From Arthrobacter sp. H16F315 (GTDB lineage: Bacteria > Actinomycetota > Actinomycetes > Actinomycetales > Micrococcaceae): 64,000 nucleotides of DNA. The DNA lies in contig NZ_JAMXSS010000001.1 in the NCBI RefSeq assembly GCF_024124825.1, positions 4,066-68,065 of the forward strand, given 5' to 3'. The notes below the pieces were generated by a model. It was given only the letters and a program-made list of their open reading frames with translations, was not told the origin of the DNA and searched no databases. Of the stretch, positions 8,513 through 18,246 are shown one piece after another (positions within the stretch are counted from its first letter, which is position 1; each line of letters opens with the position of its first letter). A program made the position numbers and the translations under genes.

Positions 8513-9997
8513 ATGGGTACTACACCAACCGAAGTCCTGGCCTTTCCAAACATCAGGGCCATCGTCCGCGACAACGGGACCGCTGAGGTCGTCGTCGCGG
8601 GTAACTCCCGCATCGTGCCTGCCGGGGACTCCGTACAGGATCTCCGCAACAACGCCCTGGCCCTGGTCGTGGGCGAAGCGCAAACACTGCAGCGCCCCGT
8701 CCGGGTCCAGATCGAAGATCCCGAAGGACACGGTGAACTGATCGTGCACCCCGACAACAAGATCGAATCCGTCTCCTACGAACCGCGCCCGGCACGCCGC
8801 CGGGCAGAGGCCCCGGAAACCACCCCCGAGCCCGTCGCTCCAACCGTCATCGACACGGTCCCTGTTACTGCTCCTGAACCAGCAGCCGTCCCCGCACAGC
8901 CCACCGCTGCGGCAACGCTGGACCGCCAGCCATGGCCGCCCAACCCCGTAGAGAACGAGCCATCAACCGAGACTCCTGAGCCTGCCCAGCCGGCCGCCGC
9001 AGAACCGCAGACCACCGCAACCGCCCCGGAAGCACCGCTGACCCGGCGCAGCCTGAAGGAAACCTCGTTCCTGGTCAGCGCTCCGGTTTTGGAACCGGCA
9101 ACACAGGGCTGGCGCGGAACGCTCACGCGACTCGGATACCGGATGGACCCCTCAGCCGAAGAACTCTCCGAACGTGAGGACATTCGCACGGTCAGCCAGC
9201 ACTGGCCCGGCCCGCGCACCATCGCGGTGGTGAACCGCAAGGGCGGGGCGAACAAGACCCCCACGGTCGTCATGCTCTCGGCCATCCTCGCCCGCTACAG
9301 CGGTGCCGCCACAGTGGCCTGGGACAACAACGAGTCCCAAGGCACCCTCGGGTGGCGGACGGAAAAAGGCTCCCACGACCGGAGCGTCCTGGACCTCATC
9401 GATGCTTCCACCGAGCTGCTGTCACCTTCAACGAACGCGGCAGAAATCGCCAAGTTCGTTCATCACCAGACCGGTGACAAATTCGACGTTCTGCGCTCGG
9501 ATGAAAACGAAGAAGGCGACCACGAAGTCACCGCTGAGGAAGTCGACATCGCCCACCAGGTGCTCACCCGCTATTACCGGCTTGTGATCATGGACTCGGG
9601 CAATACCGCCCGGGCAGCGAACTGGCGTCGGATGATTGACCACACCAACCAGCTCGTCGTACCTGTGACAGCCATCGAGGACCGCGCCGAAGCCGCCCGG
9701 CTGACGCTGCAGACCCTCGAATCCCGCGGTGGCCACGACGCGGAGCTGGCACGCAACGCCGTTGTGATCGTCTCCGAATCCACTGACGCCAAGCGCAGCA
9801 TGAGCGGGGACGCTTTGAAGCGGGCCAGGGACGAGGCCCGGCGGATCGCTGACGGCTTCGAACCGTTCGTGCGGGCCGTCGTCCGGATTCCTTACGATCC
9901 GGCCATGGTCAACGGCCCCATCCGTTACGAAGCCCTCCAGCCCGCCACGCAGCGGGCATGGTTGGCCGCAGCGGCCGCCGTCGCCGCCGGCTTCTAG
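8513..9997 (+). CDS. ParA/MinD-like ATPase of the transfer cluster
   Basis: 494 residues from ATG 8513, preceded by AAGGAAG; the frame stays open further upstream but that part overlaps the lipoprotein gene. A short N-terminal domain (about residues 1-90) is followed by a 120-residue Ala/Pro/Thr-rich linker and a C-terminal P-loop domain with NRKGGANKTPTVV (near residue 240). The usual GKT of a ParA Walker A is replaced by NKT. Later motifs (YRLVIMDSGN, QLVVPVTA) are ParA-like. Genes of this type recur in actinobacterial conjugation clusters; a role in positioning or coupling the machinery is inferred. Confidence 0.7.
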   Translation: MGTTPTEVLAFPNIRAIVRDNGTAEVVVAGNSRIVPAGDSVQDLRNNALALVVGEAQTLQRPVRVQIEDPEGHGELIVHPDNKIESVSYEPRPARRRAEAPETTPEPVAPTVIDTVPVTAPEPAAVPAQPTAAATLDRQPWPPNPVENEPSTETPEPAQPAAAEPQTTATAPEAPLTRRSLKETSFLVSAPVLEPATQGWRGTLTRLGYRMDPSAEELSEREDIRTVSQHWPGPRTIAVVNRKGGANKTPTVVMLSAILARYSGAATVAWDNNESQGTLGWRTEKGSHDRSVLDLIDASTELLSPSTNAAEIAKFVHHQTGDKFDVLRSDENEEGDHEVTAEEVDIAHQVLTRYYRLVIMDSGNTARAANWRRMIDHTNQLVVPVTAIEDRAEAARLTLQTLESRGGHDAELARNAVVIVSESTDAKRSMSGDALKRARDEARRIADGFEPFVRAVVRIPYDPAMVNGPIRYEALQPATQRAWLAAAAAVAAGF

Positions 9998-10031
9998 AAC
10001 AACCCACCGACGGATTCTGAAAGGAGGAACC

Positions 10032-10640
10032 ATGCAACAGTCCCTGAACCCCTGGATCACCCGCCCAGCCGGAGACCCTGCGGAGGCCGCTCTGGACACG
10101 CACGTGCCACCAGAGGCCGCGATCAGTGCGCCGCTGAGGGGAATGGTAGAACCGGACGCAGCAGACCGCCTCGGCCGACGCACCATGTCAGGCTCGCCAA
10201 CGTTGTGGATTACCGGCGCCCACGGGGGAGCCGGCGAGAGCCGCATCGCTGACCTGTTCGACGGAGCCCGCCCCACCGGTCACTGCTGGCCCGTCCTGCA
10301 GGACGGGAGCACACCCCGGGTGCTGCTGGTCTGCCGGGCAGACATGCGCGGCCTGACAACGGCACAGAGCGCACTGACCCAATGGGCATCAGGTGCGGCA
10401 CCGAAGCTGGATCTGCTCGGCCTCGCCGTCCTGGCGGACGCACCAGGGAAGACTCCCAAAGCGCTCCGTGACTTCGCCGCAATCGTCGGCGGGGGATCGC
10501 CCCGGCTCTGGACCCTGCCCTGGGTAGAAGCCTGGCGGCACGGCGGCACCACAACGCCGCCAACGGGCCGCGAATACGAACGATTCATCAATGACTTGGC
10601 CGCTCTGGCCACCGACATCACACCCAGCACCACCCACTGA
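10032..10640 (+). CDS. Transfer-cluster protein of unknown function (P-loop-like)
   Basis: 202 residues, ATG 10032 after AAAGGAGG. Residues around 56-68 (TLWITGAHGGAGES) look like a degenerate nucleotide-binding loop. Later strands (VLLVCRADMRGL, LDLLGLAVLADAP) fit a reduced ParA-like fold. It follows the larger ParA-like ATPase by 34 bp and is probably its partner. No recognised enzymatic role. Confidence 0.6.
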   Translation: MQQSLNPWITRPAGDPAEAALDTHVPPEAAISAPLRGMVEPDAADRLGRRTMSGSPTLWITGAHGGAGESRIADLFDGARPTGHCWPVLQDGSTPRVLLVCRADMRGLTTAQSALTQWASGAAPKLDLLGLAVLADAPGKTPKALRDFAAIVGGGSPRLWTLPWVEAWRHGGTTTPPTGREYERFINDLAALATDITPSTTH

Positions 10641-10651
10641 AAGGTCTCACC

Positions 10652-10921
10652 ATGAACTCCTTCTCCGCACTTGCGGCAAGCGTCATCCCCAACCCCACTC
10701 CGGTCGTTCCCGCCGAAGCCGGCGGCTTGCTCACAGTCCTGAACTGGGCTTCCGGTATTGGCCTCGTCCTGGGTGTTCTGGGCGTGATCATCGTCGGCGT
10801 CGGCATGGTCATCCAGCTCCAACGCGGCGAGGGTGGCCAGTCCCTCGCCAAGCTCGGCTGGGTCCTCATGGGCTGCATCATCATCAGCGGCGCTTCCGGC
10901 ATCGTCCGCGCCTTCGTCTAA
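10652..10921 (+). CDS. VirB2/TrbC-like pilin or channel subunit
   Basis: 89 residues with a short N-terminal extracytoplasmic segment and two hydrophobic helices (about residues 27-53 and 66-87) joined by a short basic loop (QLQRGEGGQSLAKL). This two-helix layout and its place between the ATPases and the VirB8/VirB6-like genes match type IV secretion pilin-like subunits. Assignment is by topology and position rather than by a diagnostic motif. Confidence 0.6.
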   Translation: MNSFSALAASVIPNPTPVVPAEAGGLLTVLNWASGIGLVLGVLGVIIVGVGMVIQLQRGEGGQSLAKLGWVLMGCIIISGASGIVRAFV

Positions 10922-10948
10922 GCCAGCACCAACAACGGGAGGTTCACC

Positions 10949-11695
10949 ATGAGCCAGTCAACAGAGAGCACCACCGAAAGCAATCCGTTCACCAAACCCG
11001 GGTTCCTCATCGCTGCCGCGCTGGTGGTCGCGCTGATCGCAGCAACCGTCGTCATCTTCCTGCTCCCCAACGGACAGGGAAACGCCCAGCCCGCCCCTGC
11101 CCCGACAGAGACCAGCAGCACAGCCGCAGCCAGCCCCAGCGCCTCCGCTGGGGCTGGCAAGAGCGTCTGCGGCCTCCCTGCGAGCAAGGAAACTGCACTG
11201 GGAACCGCGCCCAAATCCAAGTGGGACTTGCTCGGAACCATGGCCGTTCCAACAGATCCATCAACAGCAGGCCCCGGCACTGTGGGCAAGGACGGTCTGA
11301 GGTCGTGCTTCGCCCAGTCCCCGACGGGAGCCCTCTATGCGACGGCAAACATCTGGGCATCGTCCTTCAATGGCTACGCAAAACAGCTATACCTGGAGCT
11401 TTCAGCTGACAGCCCTTCGCGGGACAAAGCTGTACAGGCCATAAAGGAAGGCAAGGACGTCGGCGGCGGGACCTCACCAAAGGTTCAGATCGCTGGTTTC
11501 ATGATCCATTCGTACACTCCCGAATCAGCCGTCGTCGAGCTGGCCATCAAGAGCAACGATGGCGGATACGGCGCTATCGCGACGTCACTGCTGTGGGAAG
11601 ACGGTGATTGGAAATTGGATATCCCTCCCGCTGGCGGAGGCGCAGTTCGCCAGATCAGTGACCTGAGTTCATTTATCCCTTGGGCCGGCGTCTGA
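10949..11695 (+). CDS. VirB8/TcpC-like bitopic membrane protein
   Basis: 248 residues: a cytoplasmic N-terminus of about 15 residues, one membrane helix (residues 16-40), a Pro/Thr/Ser/Ala-rich linker, and an extracytoplasmic domain with paired cysteines (SVCGLP and RSCFAQ) that may form a disulfide. The domain ends with strands typical of the NTF2-like fold of VirB8. It stops 1 bp before the GTG of the next gene. Structural role in the transfer channel inferred. Confidence 0.65.
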   Translation: MSQSTESTTESNPFTKPGFLIAAALVVALIAATVVIFLLPNGQGNAQPAPAPTETSSTAAASPSASAGAGKSVCGLPASKETALGTAPKSKWDLLGTMAVPTDPSTAGPGTVGKDGLRSCFAQSPTGALYATANIWASSFNGYAKQLYLELSADSPSRDKAVQAIKEGKDVGGGTSPKVQIAGFMIHSYTPESAVVELAIKSNDGGYGAIATSLLWEDGDWKLDIPPAGGGAVRQISDLSSFIPWAGV

Positions 11696-11696
11696 C

Positions 11697-12989
11697 GTGG
11701 CAGAAAAGGAATGTGAGGTCTGGGACGCGTACTGCTGGAGTACGCAGGGTGCCAGCAATGTCGCGGCCGGGATCGCAGACGACGCAATCAACAATCTTGC
11801 AAAAGCCATCATGGAGGGCATGAGCCAGATGGTGACAACACTGTCTACCTTCTGGGTGACCATGCCCACGGTGAACCTGGCCAGCGAGGACGGCACCACG
11901 CCAAGTCCCGTTGTTTCTGCGGTCAATAGCGAACTGATGCCCTGGACGCTGGCGCTGGCGGTCCTCGCCGTCATCCTCGGAGGCATCCGGATGATCTGGG
12001 AACAGCGTGGGGCACCGCTTAAGGATCTGCTCCGCTCGCTGCTTACGCTCACTTTGGTGTCGGGCCTTGGCTTGGGTGTCATCTCGATTCTGGTGGTCGC
12101 GGCCGACGCCTTTTCTGTCGCCGTCATCGAGCGTTCCACGGACGGGAAGGGATTTGCAGAGTCGATGAACGTCCTGGTCATGACCAACCAGACCGGTGTC
12201 GGGGTTTTTATTCTGATCGTCCTGGGGTTGATTGGCCTGATTGCCTCTCTCGTCCAGGTCGTGCTGATGGTGGTGCGCAGCGGCATGTTGGTGATCCTGG
12301 CGGGCATCCTGCCGACCACGGCCGCGTTCACGAACACAGAGATGGGCAGGCAGTGGTTCCAGAAGGCAGTTGGCTGGACTATTGCCTTCATCCTCTACAA
12401 GCCAGCGGCTGCCATCGTTTATTCGGTCGCGTTCCTGCTCATGGGCACCGGCGGGGGCCAGAACGCGCTGATTAGGTCCATCACGGGCTTCACGTTGATG
12501 GTCGTTGCCTTGTTCGCCCTGCCAGCCCTGATGCGGTTCGTAACGCCGATGGTCGGCGCCGTCGCCTCTGGCGGGGGAGCAGGAGCAGGGGCTGTCGTTG
12601 GCGCCATGGCGACAGGTGCTGTCTCCTTGGGCCGCAGTGGCAGCGGTAAGGGCAATGCCGCACCAACGCCAGCGAGCACGCAGAGCAGCCAGGCAGGCAC
12701 GTCTCCGAAGGGCAGTGACGGCACGTCGGGTCCCAGGGGAAGCGGCGGCCAGCCGACGCCAGGGTCAACCGGTCCTGGAGGTCCGGGTGGAGCTACCAGC
12801 ACCGCGACCGCCAGCACTGCTAGAGCAGGAGCAACAGCAGGGGCAGCAACGGGAGCCAGCGGGGCAGCAGCAGCTGGTCCGGCAGGCATGGCCGTAGCTG
12901 CAGGCGCCCAAGTGGCGTCCAAGACGTCGCAGGCAATCGCAAAGACCGCGCAGGATTCAACCGGGGAGGGCCCCAGTGGCAGCAATTAA
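11697..12989 (+). CDS. VirB6/TrbL-like polytopic membrane protein
   Basis: 430 residues from GTG 11697. About six hydrophobic helices lie between residues 75 and 295 (for example LALAVLAVILGG and GVGVFILIVLGLIGLIASLV). A long Gly/Ala/Ser/Thr/Pro-rich, low-complexity C-terminal tail of roughly 130 residues follows. This membrane core with an unstructured tail is the layout of SCO6881-type/VirB6-like conjugation proteins. The 3' end overlaps the next gene by 14 bp. Confidence 0.75.
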   Translation: MAEKECEVWDAYCWSTQGASNVAAGIADDAINNLAKAIMEGMSQMVTTLSTFWVTMPTVNLASEDGTTPSPVVSAVNSELMPWTLALAVLAVILGGIRMIWEQRGAPLKDLLRSLLTLTLVSGLGLGVISILVVAADAFSVAVIERSTDGKGFAESMNVLVMTNQTGVGVFILIVLGLIGLIASLVQVVLMVVRSGMLVILAGILPTTAAFTNTEMGRQWFQKAVGWTIAFILYKPAAAIVYSVAFLLMGTGGGQNALIRSITGFTLMVVALFALPALMRFVTPMVGAVASGGGAGAGAVVGAMATGAVSLGRSGSGKGNAAPTPASTQSSQAGTSPKGSDGTSGPRGSGGQPTPGSTGPGGPGGATSTATASTARAGATAGAATGASGAAAAGPAGMAVAAGAQVASKTSQAIAKTAQDSTGEGPSGSN

Positions 12990-14483
12990 TACCGAATACA
13001 AAGAACCGTCCTACGGCAACTGGCGCGTACCGCGCTCAGCGGGCCTGGGAAACCTCGGCGCTATCGGCACCGGGATTGTCATGGCCGGGCTGTTGATGGG
13101 CATCATCAGCTTCGCTATCTGGGGTCTGTTCCCGGGCCTCGCTGTCCTGGCCGTGGCCGGGGTTAGCGCCCTCCTGCTGACCGTCAAGGACAAGCACGGC
13201 CAGTCCATTGTTGACCGCTTCGCCACACGGATGAGCTTCCGGCTCTCCAAGTCCTCCGGAACGAATCTCTACCGTTCCGGCCCCCTGGGCGTGACTCCGT
13301 GGGGCATGTACCAGCTGCCGGGACTGGCCGCGAAGTCCACCCTGTACGAGTTCACTGACTCCTACAAGCGCCCGTTCGCCCTGCTGCATGTGCCGACCAC
13401 CAGCCACTTCACCGTGATCTTCTCCACCGAACCTGACGGAGCCTCACTGGTGGACCCGGAGCAGGTTGATGCGTGGGTGGCGAACTGGGGCGGCTGGCTC
13501 GCCGGGCTTGCGGACGAAGCCGGCCTGGACGCCGCGGCCGTGACGGTCGAGACCGCACCGGATTCCGGATACCGGCTGCGGAACGAAGTGGAAATGAACA
13601 TCGACCCGAACGCGCCAGCCTTTGCCCAGGCCATTCTGCGCGAGGTCGTTGACACCTACCCGGAGGGATCGGCCACGGTCCGCGCCTGGGTGTCCCTGAC
13701 CTTCAACGCCTCCCTCCGGACAGGATCGAAGAAGCGGACACCGGAAGATGTGGCCCGGGACCTCGCCTCCCGCATCCCGGGCCTGTCGGCCCGGCTGCAG
13801 TCCACCGGTGCTGGTATTGCCCGGCCGATGTCAGCCCAGGAACTCTGCGAGGTGGTACGGATCGCCTACGATCCCCCGCTGCGCTGATCATCGATGAAGC
13901 CCACGCCGCCGGCTCCCCGGTCTCCCTGACCTGGGGCGAGGTCGGCCCGACCGCGACGCAGGCAAGCTGGGATGACTACCGGCACGACAGCGCGTTCTCG
14001 GCCTCGTGGACCATGACCGGCGCACCCCGCGGGTCTGTGAACTCCTCGGTCCTGTCCCGGCTGTTGGCCCCGCACGGGGACATTGACCGTAAGCGGATTT
14101 CGCTGCTGTACCGCCCGATGGATTCTGCCCGGGCAGCTGCCGTGGTCGAGCGGGACCAGAACAACGCCAACGTCCGCATCACCTCAGGGAACCGGCCGTC
14201 CGCACGTGCCCTGGTCGATGCCCGCTCCGCTGTTCAGACCGCCCAGGAGGAAGCCCAGGGCGCCGGGCTGGTGAACTTCGGGATGGTCGTCACGGCCACC
14301 GTGACCGATAGGGAACGGCTCGCTGATGCGGTCGCGGCCATTGAACAGACCTCCGGTACTGCCCGTGTGTTGTTGCGCCGTGCCTACGGTTCGCAGGACA
14401 CAGCGTTCGCGGCGTCCCTGCCGTTGGGGCTGGTCCTTCCCAAGCACAGCCTGCTGCCCTCCGAAATCAAGGATGCCCTGTAA
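12976..14483 (+). CDS. SCO6880-like conjugation protein, frameshifted at 13873-13877
   Basis: The GTG 12976 frame ends early at 13887. Adding one C to the CCCCC run at 13873-13877 joins it to the rest (DPPAALIIDEAHAAG...) and gives a 502-residue protein that stops at 14483. The N-terminus has two membrane helices (about residues 28-70, PrgI-like). The remainder is the soluble SCO6880-type domain, an inactive VirB4-like N-terminal region. The restored stop overlaps the next ATG (TAATG), as expected in this operon, which supports a sequencing or assembly error rather than two genes. Confidence 0.8.
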
Positions 14484-16021
14484 TGGCCCTCATGAAGATG
14501 TTCACCCGTTCCCCCAGGAAGCCAGCCGAGCCGGCGAAGGCTGAGCGCCAGCCGCGCGAGGCCGGGCCGGGCTCCCGGGGCTGGATCGGGCGTGGCGGAG
14601 GCATGGCCGCCCTCGTCCCGTCCGTGACGGAGTACCGGGGAACGACGGTCCAGGTCTGCGGGCTGTGGCCGTTCTCCTCCGGTGCGTCCTCGCCCATGAT
14701 CGGCGTCCCGCTGGGACGCCACGAAGAAACCCAGGCCACGGTCTGCTGTGACCCGATCAGCTGGTTCCAGCGGGCACGGCTCATTTCCAACCCCTCCGCC
14801 TTTATCCTGGGCAAGCCCGGCCTGGGCAAGTCCACGCTGGTGCGCCGCATGTTCTTAGGGCTCTCCGCCCAGGGCGTCCACCCACTCGTTCTGGGGGACT
14901 TGAAGGGCGAGCACGTCAAAGCGGTCCAGGCACTCGGTGGCCAGGTCATCAAGCTCGGCCGTGGCGTTGGCTACCTGAACATTCTTGATCCCGGCCAGGC
15001 CGTCGAGGTCGCCCAGCTCCTCGAGGCCAGCGACCATCACGAAGCCGCCACCCGGGTCCGGGCCGACGCGCACGGCCGCCGCCTGAACATGGTTGTCTCG
15101 CTGATCACGATCAGCCGGAACAACCCGCCCACGGATCAGGAACAGACGATCCTGGACCGTGCGCTGCGGGTCCTCGATGACCGGTTCGACGGTATTCCTG
15201 TCCTGAAGGACCTCCTGGACGTCATTGTGTCCGCACCGGACGAGCTTCGCCAGGTCGCTCTGGACCGTGGCGACATGGCCGTCTACCTGCAGGAGACACG
15301 GGCGCTGGAGGCAACCCTGCTGGGCCTGACCGGGGGAGGGAAGCTGGGGGAAATCTTCTCCCAGCAGACCACCAATCCCATGAAGCGGGACCGCGCCGTC
15401 GTCTTCGATGTCTCCAGCATCGATGAGACGGAGACGGACCTGCAGGCCGCCGTCCTCCTGGCGTGCTGGTCCTACGGTTTCGGCACGGTCAACGTCGCCA
15501 ACGCCCTTGCCGACGCGGGCCTGGAACCGCGCCGAAACTACTTCGTCGTCCTGGATGAACTGTGGCGGGCACTGCGCTCCGGTAAGGGCATGGTGGACCG
15601 GGTGGACGCCCTGACCCGTTTGAACCGCTCCGTCGGCGTCGGGCAGATCATGATTTCCCACACCATGTCCGACCTGCTGGCACTGCCGGCAGAAGAGGAC
15701 CGGATGAAAGCCCGCGGATTCGTCGAGCGTTCCGGCATGGTGATCTGCGGCGGTCTGCCGGCCTCTGAAATGCCGCTGCTGACCTCCGCTATCCCGTTGT
15801 CCCGGCAGGAGCAGCAGAAACTCATCTCCTGGCAGGACCCGCCTGCCTGGGATTCGCGCGGCGTCGACGTCGAACCTCCCGGGCGCGGGAAGTTCCTGAT
15901 CAAGGTCGGCGGCCGCCCGGGGATCCCGGTGCAGGTTGGGCTGACGTCGATCGAAACCGGAGACCACGGCGTGAACGACACCCAAACGAGGTGGCACGCC
16001 AAAAGTGAGAAGTTCGCGTGA
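14483..16021 (+). CDS. VirB4-like conjugation ATPase, 3' end displaced by an insertion
   Basis: 512 residues. Walker A GKPGLGKST at about residues 109-117; Walker B FVVLDELW near residue 353; later motifs (QIMISHTMSDLLAL, MVICGGLPASEMPLL) match VirB4/TraC-type secretion ATPases. The native reading frame seems to end at NDTQTRW (TGG 15992-15994). The last nine codons (HAKSEKFA, stop) come from the end of the inserted recombinase element. The lost tail resumes in frame at 19420 and stops at 19569, overlapping the coupling-protein GTG. The ATPase core is intact, so it may still work. Confidence 0.85.
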   Translation: MALMKMFTRSPRKPAEPAKAERQPREAGPGSRGWIGRGGGMAALVPSVTEYRGTTVQVCGLWPFSSGASSPMIGVPLGRHEETQATVCCDPISWFQRARLISNPSAFILGKPGLGKSTLVRRMFLGLSAQGVHPLVLGDLKGEHVKAVQALGGQVIKLGRGVGYLNILDPGQAVEVAQLLEASDHHEAATRVRADAHGRRLNMVVSLITISRNNPPTDQEQTILDRALRVLDDRFDGIPVLKDLLDVIVSAPDELRQVALDRGDMAVYLQETRALEATLLGLTGGGKLGEIFSQQTTNPMKRDRAVVFDVSSIDETETDLQAAVLLACWSYGFGTVNVANALADAGLEPRRNYFVVLDELWRALRSGKGMVDRVDALTRLNRSVGVGQIMISHTMSDLLALPAEEDRMKARGFVERSGMVICGGLPASEMPLLTSAIPLSRQEQQKLISWQDPPAWDSRGVDVEPPGRGKFLIKVGGRPGIPVQVGLTSIETGDHGVNDTQTRWHAKSEKFA

Positions 16022-16041
16022 ATTTTGACGCTTTTGGCGTG
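15995..16041. repeat. Left end of the recombinase element
   Basis: Perfect 11-bp inverted repeat CACGCCAAAAG (15995-16005) and CTTTTGGCGTG (16031-16041) with a 25-bp spacer: the arm-and-spacer design of a tyrosine-recombinase crossover site. It also supplies the ATPase's premature stop at 16019-16021. Confidence 0.65.
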
Positions 16042-16086
16042 AACTTGAGTACGCCCGGCGATTGCAGCGGGTGTGGGTGCTTAGGT

Positions 16087-17847
16087 TCAGGGAACCTGTG
16101 TGTCCTGACGGGTGAGGTCGGGGTGCTCGAGAGTGTTCAGGTAACGGGTGGCGCCTTCGACGCTGAGTCCGAACAGGTCGCAGATTCGGCGGATGTCCCC
16201 GCCTGTCGCGTGGATCTCATGCAAGATGCGGTCTTCGCGCAGGACTCGGGGCCGCAGCGTCCGGCCGGCCCAGGGGAACTGTCGACTGGCAGGCAGGAGC
16301 CTGGGCGCGGTGCGCCGGTTGATGAGCAGGTGCGGGTTGGCCGTGCCTGGCCAGGTTCGGTTGCGGTGGTCGAGCCAGGCCGTCAGGCGTGTGCGTACGG
16401 GGGCGGCCAGTGGGATGTCGCGGTCGCCGAGTTTCAGGTGTCCGTCGCTGATGTCGGTGAGTTTCAGCTCGCTGATCTGTTGCGCGGTCAGGGCGTGGAA
16501 GGCTACCAGGGAAACCGCGAGGGCAACGGCTTGGTTCGGGGAGTTCAGCTCCTCGCGGATCACGGCGGCGTCCAGGGCGAGGGGGATTGTGCTGCCTTTC
16601 GGGGACGCCTTCATCCCTCGGGTCGGGTTGGCGAAGATGAGTCGGCGGCCTTTGAGTGTCGTGAAGAGCGATTTGAGTCCGTTTCCGGCGATGTGGCGCC
16701 GGGCCGTGGTTTCGTCCAAGGCGGCTGTGATGTCGGCGCGGGTGACCTCGGCGAACGACTGGAGCCCCGCCTCGGCCCAGGCGTGGATGATGGGTTCGAT
16801 GCCCAGGATGTGCGCCTTGATGGTCTTGGGGTCCCGCGGGATCTGCCGGGGCGCCTGGTGGGCGCCGTTGATCAGGACTTGCAGCCATATTTCGAGCTGG
16901 TCCTTCATGGCCGGTGGCAGTGTGCTGGTCTTGGCAGCGAAGTAGCGTTCGATGTGGGTCGGCCGGTCCTCGATGAGGAGGCCGGCCGCGGCCAGTACGT
17001 CGATCGTAGAGAGGACATTGCCGGAGTATTGCCGCAGTTGAAGGACGTCGGTGGCGCGGACTTTAGCGGTTGGGCTGGGCCGCAGGCCCTCAAGGAGCCT
17101 CAGGGACCGGGTCACGTCGTTGCGTTGCCGTTTGCTCCAGCCGGCCCTCTGGGCATGTTGACGGACGATGGCGGCGCAATAGCGGGTCAGATCGTTATCT
17201 TCGAGTCGGGCACGGGCCGCGACAGCCTTTTGGTCGGGCGGCATGTCGAACAGCGTCGTCTGCATGCCCATGTCGGCGGCGGGTGCGGTGACCCGCTGGT
17301 TGTTCTTGTCTCGCAGTTTCCATGGCGCGCGTTGTTCCGGGCTCAGCTTTGGCGCCCCATGACGGTGGAAGCTCATGTTGGCGAAGAAGAGCTGGTGGCC
17401 GGCCTTGGTCGCGCCCGCCAGGTCCAGACCGCGTCCAGGCTCTTGGAGCATTCGTGCCTGTTCCAGGCAGAGCCGGCAGGCCCGCCGCTCTCCGACTCGG
17501 GTGGTGCGTCCGCAAAAGTCGCAGATTCCATCAGGGTAGTGGGAGCGCCACCACCGGCAAGGCCAGCACGTCCAGTTGTAGCGGCGGTAGACACCCCAAG
17601 CAAAACATTCCTTGCACGAGCCTGGGTGTTGCGGACTGCCGGGATGGCAGATGGCGCACATGCCCTGGCTGAAGTAGTCCCTGCTGGTGCCGCATTTGGA
17701 GCATGGAGGTGGGCTGAACGGGCCACCGGGAAGGCAGTCGTAGCAATAGTCCACCCGTGGATAGGCCCATGCGACCCTGTTGATCTGACAGCGGGGGCAC
17801 ATCGATGGCGGCCGAAGCGGCGCCATCGGGCCCGGAGCCGGACTCAC
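16087..17847 (-). CDS. Zinc-ribbon site-specific recombinase-like protein
   Basis: 586 residues, ATG 17847. The first 150 residues hold repeated CxxC/CxxxC knuckles (CPRCQ, CYDC, CSKCG, CAIC, CKEC, CWPC, CDFCG, CRLC), enough for several zinc ribbons. The C-terminal 300 residues resemble a tyrosine recombinase: a SAM-like helical part, then HALTAQQISELKLTDI in the box I region (the usual arginine is missing), and a terminal RICDLFGLSVEGATRYLNTL carrying a candidate tyrosine. The missing catalytic residues suggest an accessory or diverged recombinase. It is the last gene of the element's operon. Confidence 0.7.
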   Translation of the reverse strand: MSPAPGPMAPLRPPSMCPRCQINRVAWAYPRVDYCYDCLPGGPFSPPPCSKCGTSRDYFSQGMCAICHPGSPQHPGSCKECFAWGVYRRYNWTCWPCRWWRSHYPDGICDFCGRTTRVGERRACRLCLEQARMLQEPGRGLDLAGATKAGHQLFFANMSFHRHGAPKLSPEQRAPWKLRDKNNQRVTAPAADMGMQTTLFDMPPDQKAVAARARLEDNDLTRYCAAIVRQHAQRAGWSKRQRNDVTRSLRLLEGLRPSPTAKVRATDVLQLRQYSGNVLSTIDVLAAAGLLIEDRPTHIERYFAAKTSTLPPAMKDQLEIWLQVLINGAHQAPRQIPRDPKTIKAHILGIEPIIHAWAEAGLQSFAEVTRADITAALDETTARRHIAGNGLKSLFTTLKGRRLIFANPTRGMKASPKGSTIPLALDAAVIREELNSPNQAVALAVSLVAFHALTAQQISELKLTDISDGHLKLGDRDIPLAAPVRTRLTAWLDHRNRTWPGTANPHLLINRRTAPRLLPASRQFPWAGRTLRPRVLREDRILHEIHATGGDIRRICDLFGLSVEGATRYLNTLEHPDLTRQDTQVP

Positions 17848-17858
17848 AACAGCCCTGC

Positions 17859-18242
17859 CTACAGGGGAGGCTCGGACCGTGGCTTGCCGAATCTCGGCGT
17901 TACGACCGGTGATACCTTGCCAAAACTCGGAGACACAACGGAAGACGGCCTACCATCGCCGGTGCCGGCGCCGGTGTCGTTGCCGTTTATGGTCTCGGTG
18001 ACGCGTGGGCGACGTGCGGCGACCTTGTCAGGTTCGGGGGTCATCAGGTCTGCCGGTGTGCATTTCAACACCGAGCAGAGCACGTCAAGCTCTTCGAGTC
18101 TCATCGTGGCCGGCGTTCCGGCCCACCACGAGGACATCTTCCCGGCACTGATCTCTAGGCCGGCATCGGCGAGCATCCGGCGTATCTGCGCTGACTTCCA
18201 GATCCCACGTTCAGCGGCGCGGATCCGCAGGTTCCACTGCAC
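17859..18242 (-). CDS. Helix-turn-helix (XRE-like) protein of the element
   Basis: 127 residues from GTG 18242, five bases after the integrase stop (TGA 18249-18247). The frame is open further upstream but overlaps the integrase. IWKSAQIRRMLADAGLEIS, then AGKMSSWWAGTPATMRLEEL and VLCSVLKCTPADLM is the typical Cro/C1 helix-turn-helix layout; the C-terminus is a disordered Thr/Pro/Gly tail. It probably regulates the element or helps the recombinase, as TnpC does in Tn554. Confidence 0.75.
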   Translation of the reverse strand: MQWNLRIRAAERGIWKSAQIRRMLADAGLEISAGKMSSWWAGTPATMRLEELDVLCSVLKCTPADLMTPEPDKVAARRPRVTETINGNDTGAGTGDGRPSSVVSPSFGKVSPVVTPRFGKPRSEPPL

Positions 18243-18246
18243 GGTC

